Shown: positions 27,099-36,331 of the stretch, piece after piece
Layout: the number at the start of each line of letters is the position of its first letter
Numbering within the stretch: position 1 is the first letter of the stretch
Assembly: GCA_021850545.1 (NCBI GenBank)
Contig: JAJZLU010000035.1
Coordinates: forward strand, 50,557 to 114,556
Origin: Thermoplasmata archaeon
Lineage (GTDB): Archaea > Thermoplasmatota > Thermoplasmata > Thermoplasmatales > Thermoplasmataceae
DNA: 64,000 nt
Direction of reading: 5' to 3'
The notes under the pieces: generated by a model
Databases searched by the model: none
The model's input: only the letters and a program-made list of their open reading frames with translations
What the model was told of the DNA's origin: nothing
Position numbers and translations under genes: made by a program

Positions 27099-28070
27099 TT
27101 AGTAGGTGTAAAAGCCCCTACCTGATTTTTTTCCAAGATACCCTGCATCAACCATCCTTTTAAGCAGCACCGATGGCCTGTATTTTGGGTCACCGAACTG
27201 CTGGTAAAACAGGTTGCATACGTCCAGAGTAACGTCAAGGCCGACCATGTCCGCAAGCTCTAGTGGGCCCATGGGCATTCCCGCACCTTTCTTCATTGCC
27301 AAATCAATGTCCTTTGGAGATGCTACGCCTTCGTCCAGCAGGAATATTCCCTCATTTATCATAGGCACAAGCATCCTGTTGACCACGAAACCCGGGATTT
27401 CCTTTACCAATATTGGAACCATTGGCCCCCTGTGATTCTTGAGCCCTGCCATAAATTCCCTCGTCCTTTCCGCCACTCCGCTGTCGGTGTGTAAGGACGG
27501 CACTATTTCAACCAGTGGAAGTGTGTATGGCGGGTTGAAAAAGTGTGTGATAAGCATTCTTTCAGGATGTTCCATCCCAGAAGTGATGGAGGTGATGCTT
27601 ATGGATGAGGTGTTGGAGGCAATTATGGATTCGCTTGAGACTACTTTGGAAATCTCTGAAAATACTTCCCGCTTGACCTTCAGGTTTTCAAATACAGCCT
27701 CGATAACCATATCTGAATCGTTTATTTCTGAGTAATTAAGAACAGGTTTCACCCTCTTCATCAATTCCTGAATGTCCTTGCTCGTGAAAATTGGGGCATT
27801 GCTTTTAAGCAATATCTCCTTTTGATCCTCTGTAAGCCTGATTCCGGTTTTCTCAATTCTCTGAATTTCCTTGGAGGCTTTTGTTTCTTCAAATTTTGCA
27901 AATCCAGCTGCGAACCATTCAATCCTTTTCATGCCTGCAGAAATCAACGCCTCAGTTTGGTCCTTGAGATTAACATAGAAACCATTGAAGGCCATTACTT
28001 CCGCGATAGCGGCTCCCATGTTTCCTGCACCGATGACCGTGATCTTCCTGATGTCGGTTTTATCGCCCAT
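27099..28070 (-). CDS. 3-hydroxyacyl-CoA dehydrogenase
   Basis: 323-residue NAD-dependent enzyme of beta-oxidation-like fatty acid metabolism, oxidising 3-hydroxyacyl-CoA to 3-ketoacyl-CoA. Seen: Rossmann motif VIGAGNMGAAIAEVMA, SNTSSISITSI, catalytic His in ITHFFNPPYTLPLVEIV, and the C-terminal domain ending MVDAGYLGKKSGRGFYTY. ATG 28070 replaces a longer reading because MGDKTDIRKITVIGAG is the family N-terminus. Confidence 0.94.
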   Translation of the reverse strand: MGDKTDIRKITVIGAGNMGAAIAEVMAFNGFYVNLKDQTEALISAGMKRIEWFAAGFAKFEETKASKEIQRIEKTGIRLTEDQKEILLKSNAPIFTSKDIQELMKRVKPVLNYSEINDSDMVIEAVFENLKVKREVFSEISKVVSSESIIASNTSSISITSITSGMEHPERMLITHFFNPPYTLPLVEIVPSLHTDSGVAERTREFMAGLKNHRGPMVPILVKEIPGFVVNRMLVPMINEGIFLLDEGVASPKDIDLAMKKGAGMPMGPLELADMVGLDVTLDVCNLFYQQFGDPKYRPSVLLKRMVDAGYLGKKSGRGFYTY

Positions 28071-28180
28071 GCCAAGGAATAGGCACATATGCATATTTTA
28101 TTTTCAGCTATTCGCGAAAGGAGATATTCTCAATTATAAAAGTTTATATAGCTTGAATTCACTATATTTTTCGGTCATTG

Positions 28181-28315
28181 ATGTCAGGAAAAAAATTTTC
28201 AAGAGATGACCTAGAAATTGCCAGCTCTGAAGAGTTTGACGAAATTGCATTTGGGGAAAATGAAAGGGGGAAGAAATTTTCAGGGAACAACTCTCGTTCT
28301 GTCTCTAGGAAATAG
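28181..28315 (+). CDS. Candidate small acidic protein, 44 residues
   Basis: An ATG at 28181 opens a 44-codon frame ending TAG at 28315. The product is charged: a Lys/Arg start, then acidic (DDLEIASSEEFDEIAFGENE), then basic with Ser/Asn. A good box A (TTTATATA, 28143-28150) lies about 34 bp upstream, and the gap otherwise has no reason to carry a plus-strand promoter. Its last 36 bp run antisense to the end of aspS. No homology recognised. Protein coding is plausible but unproven. Confidence 0.4.
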   Translation: MSGKKFSRDDLEIASSEEFDEIAFGENERGKKFSGNNSRSVSRK

Positions 28316-29569
28316 AGTGACCGATCGTATGTTCGGTATATCCAAAATAATCATTGTAAGCCTTTCCAGGCCAAGCCCCCAACCAGCATGTGGTGGCATT
28401 CCGTACCTGAAGGCTTTGATGTAAAACTCGAAATCGGAAGGGTTCAACCCCTTCTCCATAAATCTTTTTTCAAGCATATCTGGATCATGGACCCTCTGTG
28501 CGCCCGAAGTTATTTCCTTTTCGCCAAACTGAAGATCATATGAATTTGTCAGTTTCGGGTCATTCGGATTTGGCATTGTGTAGAAAGGCCGCACAGTTGC
28601 AGGCCATTCAGTTATAAAGTAAAAACCTGGAAATTCCTTCCCTATTTCCCTTAAGTGTTCAGTGTTGAAATCCTCGCCGAAATTGAATTTGAACCCTTTC
28701 TTCTCGACTATCCCAACGCAGTCTGAGTATGTTATTCTTGGAAAGGGTACTTCAGGTACCTTAAGTTCCTTGCCCAGAAATTTCAGGGCATCTGCATTGT
28801 TCTTCAGGACTTCCTCAATGCCAGACTTTACTGCATTCTCAAGCATAGACATTGCATCGTTGTGATCCGCAAAGCTCATTTCAATATCCACAGATGTGAA
28901 CTCATTGAGGTGCCGCGGCGTGTTGTGTTCCTCAGCCCTGAATGCAGGCCCTACCTCAAATACCCTGTCCATTCCTGAAGACATGAGGATTTCTTTGTAA
29001 AGCTGGGGGCTCTGGTTCAGATAGGTATCCTTCTCGAAGTACTTTACCCTGAACAGGTCTGCGCCTCCCTCTGTGGCAGCAGCTACAACCTTAGGTGTGT
29101 GGACTTCCACAAAATTCTGGGACATCAGGTATTTCCTCATTCCCCATAGGAGAGAGCTCTCCACCCTGAATATTATGTTGTTTTCAGGCTTTCTAAGGTC
29201 CAGGAACCTGTTGTTGAGCCTGGTGTCGAAATCTGCTTCAACCGGGTCATCAATACCCAGCGGCAGCGGAGATCTTGCAATATTGAGTATGTTTACATTA
29301 AGTGCCTGGATCTCCAGGCCGCTCTTGGCGCCGGATTTCCTGTCCACCTTGCCTTCTATCTCGAGAACAGACTCCCTGCTTAGTTCTGAAACTTCATTGT
29401 AATTAGAAACCGCATCTGGCTTAAGGGTAACCTGGACTGTGCCTGTGTGGTCCCTCAGAACAACGAAAGATATACTCTTAAGCTTCCTTAAATCCTGGAT
29501 CCAACCATTTAATCTGACCTTTTCTCCCTGCCCGACGGCATCCAGGTTCCTAATAGAAGTCCTATTCAT
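28280..29569 (-). CDS. aspS: Aspartyl-tRNA synthetase, archaeal type
   Basis: 429-residue class IIb synthetase: N-terminal OB fold ([23 protein letters not shown]), motif 2 [21 protein letters not shown] and motif 3 [14 protein letters not shown]. The archaeal AspRS type often charges both tRNA-Asp and tRNA-Asn (non-discriminating). Whether that applies here needs the rest of the genome. ATG 29569 gives the usual N-terminus (MNRTSIRN). Confidence 0.94.
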   Translation of the reverse strand: MNRTSIRNLDAVGQGEKVRLNGWIQDLRKLKSISFVVLRDHTGTVQVTLKPDAVSNYNEVSELSRESVLEIEGKVDRKSGAKSGLEIQALNVNILNIARSPLPLGIDDPVEADFDTRLNNRFLDLRKPENNIIFRVESSLLWGMRKYLMSQNFVEVHTPKVVAAATEGGADLFRVKYFEKDTYLNQSPQLYKEILMSSGMDRVFEVGPAFRAEEHNTPRHLNEFTSVDIEMSFADHNDAMSMLENAVKSGIEEVLKNNADALKFLGKELKVPEVPFPRITYSDCVGIVEKKGFKFNFGEDFNTEHLREIGKEFPGFYFITEWPATVRPFYTMPNPNDPKLTNSYDLQFGEKEITSGAQRVHDPDMLEKRFMEKGLNPSDFEFYIKAFRYGMPPHAGWGLGLERLTMIILDIPNIRSVTLFPRDRTRVVP

Positions 29570-29649
29570 CTCTGCCACCATTGCATTCTCTGATAAATGA
29601 CTTTTTCTTTGCAGATAAAATCTTTATAATCGCCTGAATATATTGAGCA

Positions 29650-30924
29650 GTGAAAGTTTCACCACTGGTTTTGCTTTTCATCCTTTCTTTTATTGCAGTC
29701 TCTTTCGCAGGGCATAGCAGCGCTGTGACCCAGACACAAAGCGTGCTGGTCCTGAACCTTCATGAGGAAATTGACCCCGGATCTTCACATTTCATTTCAA
29801 GTGCCCTGGCGGGCGTGACAAAGAACAATACAGTTGCCGTTGTCATCGACATGAATACTCCCGGCGGCATCCTCCAGAACATGCTTGAGATCATTAATGC
29901 AATTAATGCAACTCAGGGGCATGGCATACCAGTATACACATACGTCCCATCTTTTGGGGGGGCAGCTTCCGCTGGCTCATACATTGCCCTCGCTTCCACG
30001 GCTGTATATATGGGTAATGCCACCGCCATAGGCCCTTCGACACCCATTGTGGTTGGAGGAACCTCTCTGGAACAGAACCACACAGAAAATTACTTTATCG
30101 CGTACATGGGCGCACTAGCCCAGGAAAACCACCATAATGTGACTGCCGCGCAAATCATGGTTTCCCAGGACGTGGCGTACACGGGGCAGCAGGCCATATC
30201 TAACGGCCTGGTAAATGGCTACGCGTCAAATCTCACTGATTTCCTTGCCAAGATGAACTTGAGCGGGTACGGCGTAGTAACGCAAAATCCAAATTATTAT
30301 GACAATTTCCTCAGTTTCCTGAGCAATACCACTGTGGACGGCCTATTCATACTCATTGGCTCAATCGCCATTCTTGCGGATATATATCACGGAACTGCCG
30401 TACTCACCATTGTAGGCATTGCCTTTATCGCACTCGGCCTTCTCGGTGCAGAAATTGTGAGTGCATCCCTGGTTGGCATAATCCTTGTTATAGTTGGGGC
30501 GCTGTTCATTTTTCTCGAAGCAAAGACGGGCCATGGGGTAGCTTTAATTAGCGGAGTTATCGTCACCATCTTTGGGACATTCATGTTAGCGTCTCCTTAC
30601 CTTTCAAGCAACCCGGGATATTCACCTTCCCCATTTGGCGCCTCGGACTTTGTAGCAGCCATTTTGATTGCCATAATCGCCATAGTTGTCGGCCTCTTTG
30701 TAAGGAGGATAGCCATTTCCCTTAAGGCAAAGAGATACACGGGTTCAGAGTCGCTCATTGGAAAAACCGCCATCGTCAAAAAAGACATAAATCCAATTGG
30801 AACCATTTCAGTGGAAGGGATACAGTGGCGTGCCAGAAGTGAAGACGGAAGCATAATTGAAGCCGATCAGAAGGTTACAGTGGTTGGGAGGGAAGATTTA
30901 ATCCTGGTTGTGAAGAAACAGTGA
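29650..30924 (+). CDS. NfeD/ClpP-class membrane serine protease homologue
   Basis: 424 residues. Signal sequence or first helix (1-20), an outer ClpP-like domain (about 28-205) with NTPGG and the nucleophile segment GGAASAGSYIALAS (Ser107), four to five membrane helices (230-355), and a C-terminal OB-fold NfeD domain (IGKTAIVKKDINPIGTISVEG). In Pyrococcus PH1510 the nucleophile pairs with a Lys about 40 residues on, in a segment before NYFIAY. Here NHTENYFIAY puts His144 at that position. The start is GTG 29650. Such proteins act with stomatin partners, and none is adjacent. Confidence 0.88.
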   Translation: MKVSPLVLLFILSFIAVSFAGHSSAVTQTQSVLVLNLHEEIDPGSSHFISSALAGVTKNNTVAVVIDMNTPGGILQNMLEIINAINATQGHGIPVYTYVPSFGGAASAGSYIALASTAVYMGNATAIGPSTPIVVGGTSLEQNHTENYFIAYMGALAQENHHNVTAAQIMVSQDVAYTGQQAISNGLVNGYASNLTDFLAKMNLSGYGVVTQNPNYYDNFLSFLSNTTVDGLFILIGSIAILADIYHGTAVLTIVGIAFIALGLLGAEIVSASLVGIILVIVGALFIFLEAKTGHGVALISGVIVTIFGTFMLASPYLSSNPGYSPSPFGASDFVAAILIAIIAIVVGLFVRRIAISLKAKRYTGSESLIGKTAIVKKDINPIGTISVEGIQWRARSEDGSIIEADQKVTVVGREDLILVVKKQ

Positions 30925-31018
30925 ACAGCCCATATCTCATAGATTGGTTCCCTGAGCTGTTATAGAAAAACTTCCCACATGTGCACGTTTTATATGTATT
31001 CTCAAAATCAAGTAGAGC

Positions 31019-31987
31019 ATGCCCAAATATATCCTCGGTTTTGATGTTGGGGGAACGAAAATTTCTGTGGTTCTTGGTGATGAAACAGGTAAAATACTGG
31101 GTTCCCAAAGGAAACCAACAGTTCGGCATCTTGGCAGGAAGAGACTGGCCGAGGACCTCCTGAGCATGGGTCATTCTATGCTTGACAAATTCGGGCTGAA
31201 GAAGCCGGACGCAATCGGAGTGATTTTCGCCGGCCTTGTGGATTCTGATAGGGGGATGGTCCTTACATCGCCAAATATCCTGGGCTTGAAGAATTTCCCC
31301 ATTAGCAAGGTCTTAGAGGATGAATTTGGCGCCAAAGTGTATCTTGAGAACGATGCAACAGCTGCAACCATAGCTGAGAGAATTTTCGGCAGCGGGAAGA
31401 ACATGGACAATTTTGTTTATCTCACCCTCAGTACAGGCATTGGTGGCGGCGCCTTCATTGATGGAAAGCTTTACCGCGGTGCGCATGGAATGGCGGGCGA
31501 GATGGGACACATGGTTGTAATGTCCAACGGCCCGGTTTGCGGATGCGGTAGGAGAGGCTGTCTGGAAGCTGTTGCCAGCGGCAGGGGTATAGCGAGAAGA
31601 GTTGCGGAGAATGTTACAGCAGTAAAGGAATCTGAGCTCTACTCAAAGATCAGGCCTTCTGACATAGACGCAAAGAAAGTCTTTGAATTCAAGAAGAAAG
31701 GCGACATGTTCTCCCAACTTATCATTGAAGAGACTATCTACTATCTTGCAGTAGGAATTGTCAACATCATAGACATATTCGACCCGGAAGCCGTGATCAT
31801 TGGAGGCGGAATTGCCAGCGCAGGTGACGACCTGTTCAAGCCTTTGAGAGTCGCAGTGCAGGAAGAGTTCAAGTCCATGCAGAGGCCTGTTAAGATACTC
31901 AAGGGCATAAAGAATGGGCATGATCTAAGTACCATAGCGCTGCCAATTTACCGCGAATCTCATGAACTCAAAGCCGCGTTAAACTAA
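31019..31987 (+). CDS. ROK-family sugar kinase
   Basis: 322-residue kinase: ATP-binding LGFDVGGTKISVVLGD, sugar-binding LENDATAATIAER with the catalytic Asp, LSTGIGGGAFIDGKLYRG, EMGHMVV, and the zinc motif CGCGRRGCLEA. Candidates are glucokinase or N-acetylmannosamine kinase. A Thermoplasma ROK enzyme has been described with the latter activity. A box A (TTTTATATG) ends about 26 bp before the ATG, so the transcript is probably leaderless. Confidence 0.9.
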   Translation: MPKYILGFDVGGTKISVVLGDETGKILGSQRKPTVRHLGRKRLAEDLLSMGHSMLDKFGLKKPDAIGVIFAGLVDSDRGMVLTSPNILGLKNFPISKVLEDEFGAKVYLENDATAATIAERIFGSGKNMDNFVYLTLSTGIGGGAFIDGKLYRGAHGMAGEMGHMVVMSNGPVCGCGRRGCLEAVASGRGIARRVAENVTAVKESELYSKIRPSDIDAKKVFEFKKKGDMFSQLIIEETIYYLAVGIVNIIDIFDPEAVIIGGGIASAGDDLFKPLRVAVQEEFKSMQRPVKILKGIKNGHDLSTIALPIYRESHELKAALN

Positions 31988-32051
31988 TTTTATACACATT
32001 GTAAATCCCAACCTTAATATGCGGATTTGTAGAAACTGATTAGGTTTCACC

Positions 32052-33242
32052 ATGGGTCTGGGAAGTAACAGGTACTTTGTTGCCTATTGCATGAAGGTCT
32101 CTGCCTCAAACCTTGGATATACGCTTTATATGATCACAATTCCGGCATACGCGTACATCATAAGCAGAAGCATATTTTTCACTGGACTCGTGCTTTTCAT
32201 TGAGTATGGAATATATTCCATGACCTTTCTGGCAGGCCCTTTGGTAGATAGGGCAAAGGATAAGAGATATGTAATATCCGGATCTGAAATTGGAATCGGG
32301 GTTTCCGCCCTATTGCTTGGCATATCAATGTTGTATGAGCCGGGGAATCAGTATTTGCTGCTTATTCTCATTGGCATAATTGCAGTTTTCTGGGATATTG
32401 CCTGGACAGCAGATCATGTAGTCCTGCCCCTGATTGTTGATGGAAATGATATTGGGAAAGGAAATGGAATACTGAGTGCTCTTGGAAATGGGCATGTAGC
32501 AGCCGGGCTTGCTATTGGAGGTTTTCTATTTGCCATACTTGAACCTTTTAATTCAATTCTTCTCTATTCGGGCTGTCTGCTATTTTCCGGGATGATAATG
32601 CTCTTCATCCCTTTGAGGGTTGAAGAGGCACATAGAGCCTCAGATCCCGGTTTTCGAATGGGATGGAAATACCTCATTGAAGAGCAGAAAACCATGATAA
32701 TATTTGCACTGGTAATTGGAGTTTTCTCCATTTTTTCCAATGCGCCTGTACTTGCAGTTGCATACCTGTACGGGGCGAGTTCACCTTTTACTTATTCCAT
32801 ATTGTTTTCAGTTTTTTACGTGGGTTCTATGATTTCCGGATTGATTCTAACGAGAATGTTCCCGAAAAGAAGCATTGGAAAAACACTGCTTTTGACATAT
32901 TTGCTTTCAGGGGCCCTTTTGTTCCTGTCTGTATATAGAACCGAGCCAATCGAGATTCTTATACTGATATGGGCAGCCCTCGGATTTTCTTATTCGATAC
33001 ATACGCCGTTGTTTTCAACTTTTCTGCAGACCATAACCAGCAAAAATATGCTTGGCAGGGCTGCATCCAATCTTTACACTTTCAGAGGGATCACTTCCAC
33101 GGCTGGTACCATCCTCATACCAGTTTTGGTTTCTAAATACGGCCTTTATCCTTCATACCTGTCTTTTGGTGTCTTGATTTCTTTAATGGCGATGGTGCTG
33201 TTCATGGTTGTTCCAAAAGTAAGGGATTTAAGAATTGATTAG
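32052..33242 (+). CDS. Major facilitator superfamily transporter
   Basis: 396-residue membrane protein with about 11-12 helices in two halves. The MFS loop 2-3 pattern is present as GPLVDRAKDKRYVISG, and a loop with EEAHRASDPGF separates the halves. There is no clear substrate signature, and it is unlike the sugar or drug subfamilies I know well. The neighbouring ROK kinase might suggest a sugar-related substrate, but the two are separated by their own upstream regions. Confidence 0.82.
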   Translation: MGLGSNRYFVAYCMKVSASNLGYTLYMITIPAYAYIISRSIFFTGLVLFIEYGIYSMTFLAGPLVDRAKDKRYVISGSEIGIGVSALLLGISMLYEPGNQYLLLILIGIIAVFWDIAWTADHVVLPLIVDGNDIGKGNGILSALGNGHVAAGLAIGGFLFAILEPFNSILLYSGCLLFSGMIMLFIPLRVEEAHRASDPGFRMGWKYLIEEQKTMIIFALVIGVFSIFSNAPVLAVAYLYGASSPFTYSILFSVFYVGSMISGLILTRMFPKRSIGKTLLLTYLLSGALLFLSVYRTEPIEILILIWAALGFSYSIHTPLFSTFLQTITSKNMLGRAASNLYTFRGITSTAGTILIPVLVSKYGLYPSYLSFGVLISLMAMVLFMVVPKVRDLRID

Positions 33243-33264
33243 AAAGAATCGTCTGGAAAGAGTC

Positions 33265-33477
33265 TCAAATATTGACTTTATACCACTCCGTCTCCCCACA
33301 ATAGGGGCATGGAATTTTGTGTTTAGTGAATAGCTTGATGCTTGTCGTCTCCAAGCGCTGACCATCGGATGTAATTACTTCTGTATTTCCAGGTGCATGG
33401 ACCAGGTATGATGTTGCACTCAATACATAGTCAAATTCACCTTTGCATTGATGGCATGTCAAGTGTGTTGTAGGCAT
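33265..33477 (-). CDS. Small zinc-ribbon-like protein
   Basis: 70-residue protein with two CxxC pairs, CHQC near the start and CPYCGE near the end, separated by 44 residues containing beta-like segments. This is a zinc-ribbon arrangement with a long insert. Function unknown. ATG 33477 is preferred to 33495 as it starts closest to the first Cys pair, without strong ribosome-site evidence. Confidence 0.6.
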   Translation of the reverse strand: MPTTHLTCHQCKGEFDYVLSATSYLVHAPGNTEVITSDGQRLETTSIKLFTKHKIPCPYCGETEWYKVNI

Positions 33478-33650
33478 ATTAAAACTCTCAAACATTATTA
33501 TAAAACATCTTTGAATATAAGTTTTTCCCGAATTTATTTAAATCACTGAAGTCTGCTATGCTTCTATAAGAATGCAGTTTAAAACCCAGCCCGTGAAAAT
33601 GAAATGGACGGTTTCAAAATGTTGTCGGTATTGTTATAGGGTTAATAGGA

Positions 33651-33724
33651 AGCCGCCGACGGGATTCGATCCCGCGACCTCGTGCTTACCAAGCACGCGC
33701 TCTACCAGGCTGAGCTACGACGGC
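33651..33724 (-). tRNA. tRNA-Thr (anticodon GGT)
   Basis: Full cloverleaf on the minus strand: acceptor GCCGTCG/CGGCGGC (one G-U), D stem GCTC/GAGC, anticodon stem CGTGC/GCACG with loop TTGGTAA (anticodon GGT), T stem GCGGG/CCCGT, discriminator T73, no encoded CCA and no intron. The T loop reads ATCGAAT, so position 54 is A rather than T. Box A AAATTATATAG lies about 25-30 bp upstream. A 7-bp inverted repeat (33725-33731 with 33743-33749) sits directly before the 5' end. Confidence 0.96.
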
Positions 33725-33907
33725 AGCCCTACGAGATGTTTCTAGGGCTATATAATTTTTTTAGAGTTCCCGCGAATTGCCTTATTCAGACGATTCAGAT
33801 TAGGCCAATGGGCGAGAGTAAAGCTACTCAATTGTTGAAAAAACTATTTTCTGTTTACAGTAGCGACAAGTAATGACAAATTTCTTTTAATGCCGTGAGC
33901 ATGGGTT

Positions 33908-36022
33908 ATGGCAATGATTGGTTCCCTTCTTGAAGATCCCCAGAAAATCAGGGAAGGCTGGCTGAGGATTTTCTCCGAATATGGTTATATGGACAAGATA
34001 AACCGGCTAAGCACTATATATCCCGAAGAGAAATCAATCTACATTAATTTCAAGGACATTTCAGAGTTTGGAAGAATAACCGGATTCGACCAGGGACTGG
34101 CTGAAAAGCCCGAATTGTATTTTACCCTTGGAGAGGAAGTTCTCAGGGAACTTGTGAGGCCGGAAAGGATCCAGGTTTCACGAATAAACATAAGGCTTTA
34201 CGATGTCAGCGATGACCCGAACTTCAGGAAGGAAATCAGGCAGCTAAGGAGCCCAGATATAGGAAAGCTCCTCAGTATAACCGGTATTATCAGGAAAAAC
34301 ACTGAAGTGCTTCCACGCCTGCAGAAGGCAGCCTTCGTATGCACCATCTGCGGTGAAGTCACTTATGTAAACCAGGAAAGGGGGAAACTGGATGAACCCC
34401 AGAAGTGCAGCAATGATCTTGAGAGCGGGATCGACCACCAAAAGGCTAAATTCAAGCTAAACCCAGATCTATCCGAATTTGTGGATATTCAGAAAGTGGA
34501 ACTCCAGGAAAACCCCGAAACTTTGCAGGGAGGTTCCCAGCCACAAAGAATCAGCGTTATTATGGAGGATGATGTCACGGGTAAACTGTTCCCTGGAGAC
34601 AGGGTAACAGTTGACGGAGTGCTTAGGGCTGAACAGAAGCGTTCGGGAAACGTCATGCTTACTGAATACGACATTTACTTCTATGCGTTAAACTACAAGA
34701 AGGCAAAGGAACTGGAAGAAGTAAACATCTCTACTGAAGATGAGCAGGAAATCTTCAGGTTGTCGAAGGAGCCAAGGATAATTGACCGCCTGTCCTCATC
34801 CATAGCCCCAACTATCTATGGAATGGAAATGGTGAAAACTGCACTCGTGCTCCAGATGTTTGGCGGAGTAAGGAAATTCATGAAGGATGGGACCTCAATG
34901 AGGGGTGACATCCACATTCTTATGGTGGGAGACCCCGGTACAGCGAAATCTCAGTTGCTAAAGTACATGACCGAGATTTCCCCACGTGGTGTTTTTGCAT
35001 TTGGACGTGGCTCCAGCGCTGCTGGCCTCACCGCTGCTGCCGTGAGGGATGATTTTGGAGAGGGGAGATGGACCCTAGAAGCGGGTGCCCTTGTGCTCGC
35101 AGATAATGGCTTTGCCGCCATTGATGAACTTGACAAGATGGACGAGAAAGACACAGCCGCGATGCATGAAGCAATGGAACAACAGACCATAACTGTTTCA
35201 AAAGCAGGGATCATGGCCACGTTGAAATCCCGATGCTCGATCCTTGGGGCAGCCAATCCTAAGTTTGGCAGATATGACCAGAACAGGAGCATTGTTGACC
35301 AGATTGATTTTCCCCCGCCACTGCTTTCAAGATTCGATGTCATATTCAAGATTATCGACAAACCCGAAAGGAGCAACGATGAAAGGCTGGCTGAACATGT
35401 ACTGAAAGCGCACAGGGTTGGAGAAATCTACAGGAGCCTTGAATTAAATGAAATTCTTGAGTTTGAAGTCCCTGAGGAAGAGGATTTTTCACCACCTATA
35501 GACAAGGAAACCATCAGGAAGTATGTTTCATACGCGAGGACAAGAATCTTTCCGAGGCTTTCAGACGATGCCATAGGGCTGCTAAAGGACGAATATGTCA
35601 AGACAAGGAACAGCAGTGCAGACTCAATACCCATTACTGCAAGGCAGCTAGAATCTACAATAAGGCTCGCAGAAGCGGCTGCTAGGGCAAGGCTTTCCCC
35701 AATAGTGACCTCTGAGGATGCGTTACTTGCTAAGAAAGTGGTTGACTACTATCTTAAGGATGTATCCATGACCAACGGGGAAGTGGACATTGACATACTT
35801 TATTCAGGCACCAGTTCAAAGCAAAGGGGGGATCTGGAACTCGTCTTTGACATTATAAAGGAGATTAAGAAGGAAAGGCATCAAGCAGAAATTGATGATG
35901 TAATTGCCCTGTCCATTTCAAAGGGGCTCACCCAGGAAAGGGCCCTGGAGGCAATTACAAAGCTGAAGGCAGCCGGTCAGGTCTATGAACCATTCTACAG
36001 AAAACTCGATGTGATCAAATGA
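33908..36022 (+). CDS. mcm: Replicative helicase MCM
   Basis: 704-residue hexameric DNA helicase. N-terminal domain with the double-CxxC-type zinc site (CTICGEVTYVNQERGKLDEP, then C), OB fold and beta-hairpins, AAA+ core with Walker A GDPGTAKSQLL (about 341), Walker B ALVLADNGFAAIDELDKMDE, arginine finger LLSRFDVIF (about 472), and a C-terminal winged helix. A T-rich box (TTTCTTTTAAT) about 25 bp upstream suggests a leaderless start at 33908 or 33914. It is followed by a DUF424 gene overlapping as ATGA. Confidence 0.97.
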   Translation: MAMIGSLLEDPQKIREGWLRIFSEYGYMDKINRLSTIYPEEKSIYINFKDISEFGRITGFDQGLAEKPELYFTLGEEVLRELVRPERIQVSRINIRLYDVSDDPNFRKEIRQLRSPDIGKLLSITGIIRKNTEVLPRLQKAAFVCTICGEVTYVNQERGKLDEPQKCSNDLESGIDHQKAKFKLNPDLSEFVDIQKVELQENPETLQGGSQPQRISVIMEDDVTGKLFPGDRVTVDGVLRAEQKRSGNVMLTEYDIYFYALNYKKAKELEEVNISTEDEQEIFRLSKEPRIIDRLSSSIAPTIYGMEMVKTALVLQMFGGVRKFMKDGTSMRGDIHILMVGDPGTAKSQLLKYMTEISPRGVFAFGRGSSAAGLTAAAVRDDFGEGRWTLEAGALVLADNGFAAIDELDKMDEKDTAAMHEAMEQQTITVSKAGIMATLKSRCSILGAANPKFGRYDQNRSIVDQIDFPPPLLSRFDVIFKIIDKPERSNDERLAEHVLKAHRVGEIYRSLELNEILEFEVPEEEDFSPPIDKETIRKYVSYARTRIFPRLSDDAIGLLKDEYVKTRNSSADSIPITARQLESTIRLAEAAARARLSPIVTSEDALLAKKVVDYYLKDVSMTNGEVDIDILYSGTSSKQRGDLELVFDIIKEIKKERHQAEIDDVIALSISKGLTQERALEAITKLKAAGQVYEPFYRKLDVIK

Positions 36023-36327
36023 GTCCAAGCATAACCATGAAAATCCAGCATATACAGGGAGAAATTCTCCTTGCTGCTGCTGATTCAGACCTTGTGAACA
36101 GGGACCTTAGGGAAGGAAAGCTACACCTCAAAATAGTTCCTGAGTTTTATGGAGAAACAAATGTTTCCGATGAGACCTTCCTTTCATCGATGGGGTTGTG
36201 CACAATCGCCAACCTTGTTGGAAAGCATGTTGTCGACCTTGCTATCAGGAATGACTTTGTTGACCGTGAGAATATTATTTATATTGACCGGGTCCCGCAC
36301 GCACAGTTTGCCAAACTTTTAGAGTGA
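36019..36327 (+). CDS. DUF424 family protein
   Basis: 102-residue archaeal protein of unknown function. The family pattern EILLAAADSDLVNRDLREGK followed by LHLKIVPEFYGE is clear. Its start overlaps the mcm stop by 4 bp (ATGA), so it is translationally coupled to the helicase. The association of DUF424 genes with information-processing genes is recurrent, but the role is unknown. Confidence 0.85.
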   Translation: MSPSITMKIQHIQGEILLAAADSDLVNRDLREGKLHLKIVPEFYGETNVSDETFLSSMGLCTIANLVGKHVVDLAIRNDFVDRENIIYIDRVPHAQFAKLLE

Positions 36328-36331
36328 TTTC

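Noticed and set aside
27094..27112. TTAGGTTAG near the 3-hydroxyacyl-CoA dehydrogenase stop as a third DtxR-like box
   Set aside because: It lies at a convergent gene end, not at a promoter, and has no second arm.
33682..33873. 63-codon plus-strand frame near tRNA-Thr
   Set aside because: It runs antisense through the tRNA gene. The remaining 21 codons before mcm have no start signal.
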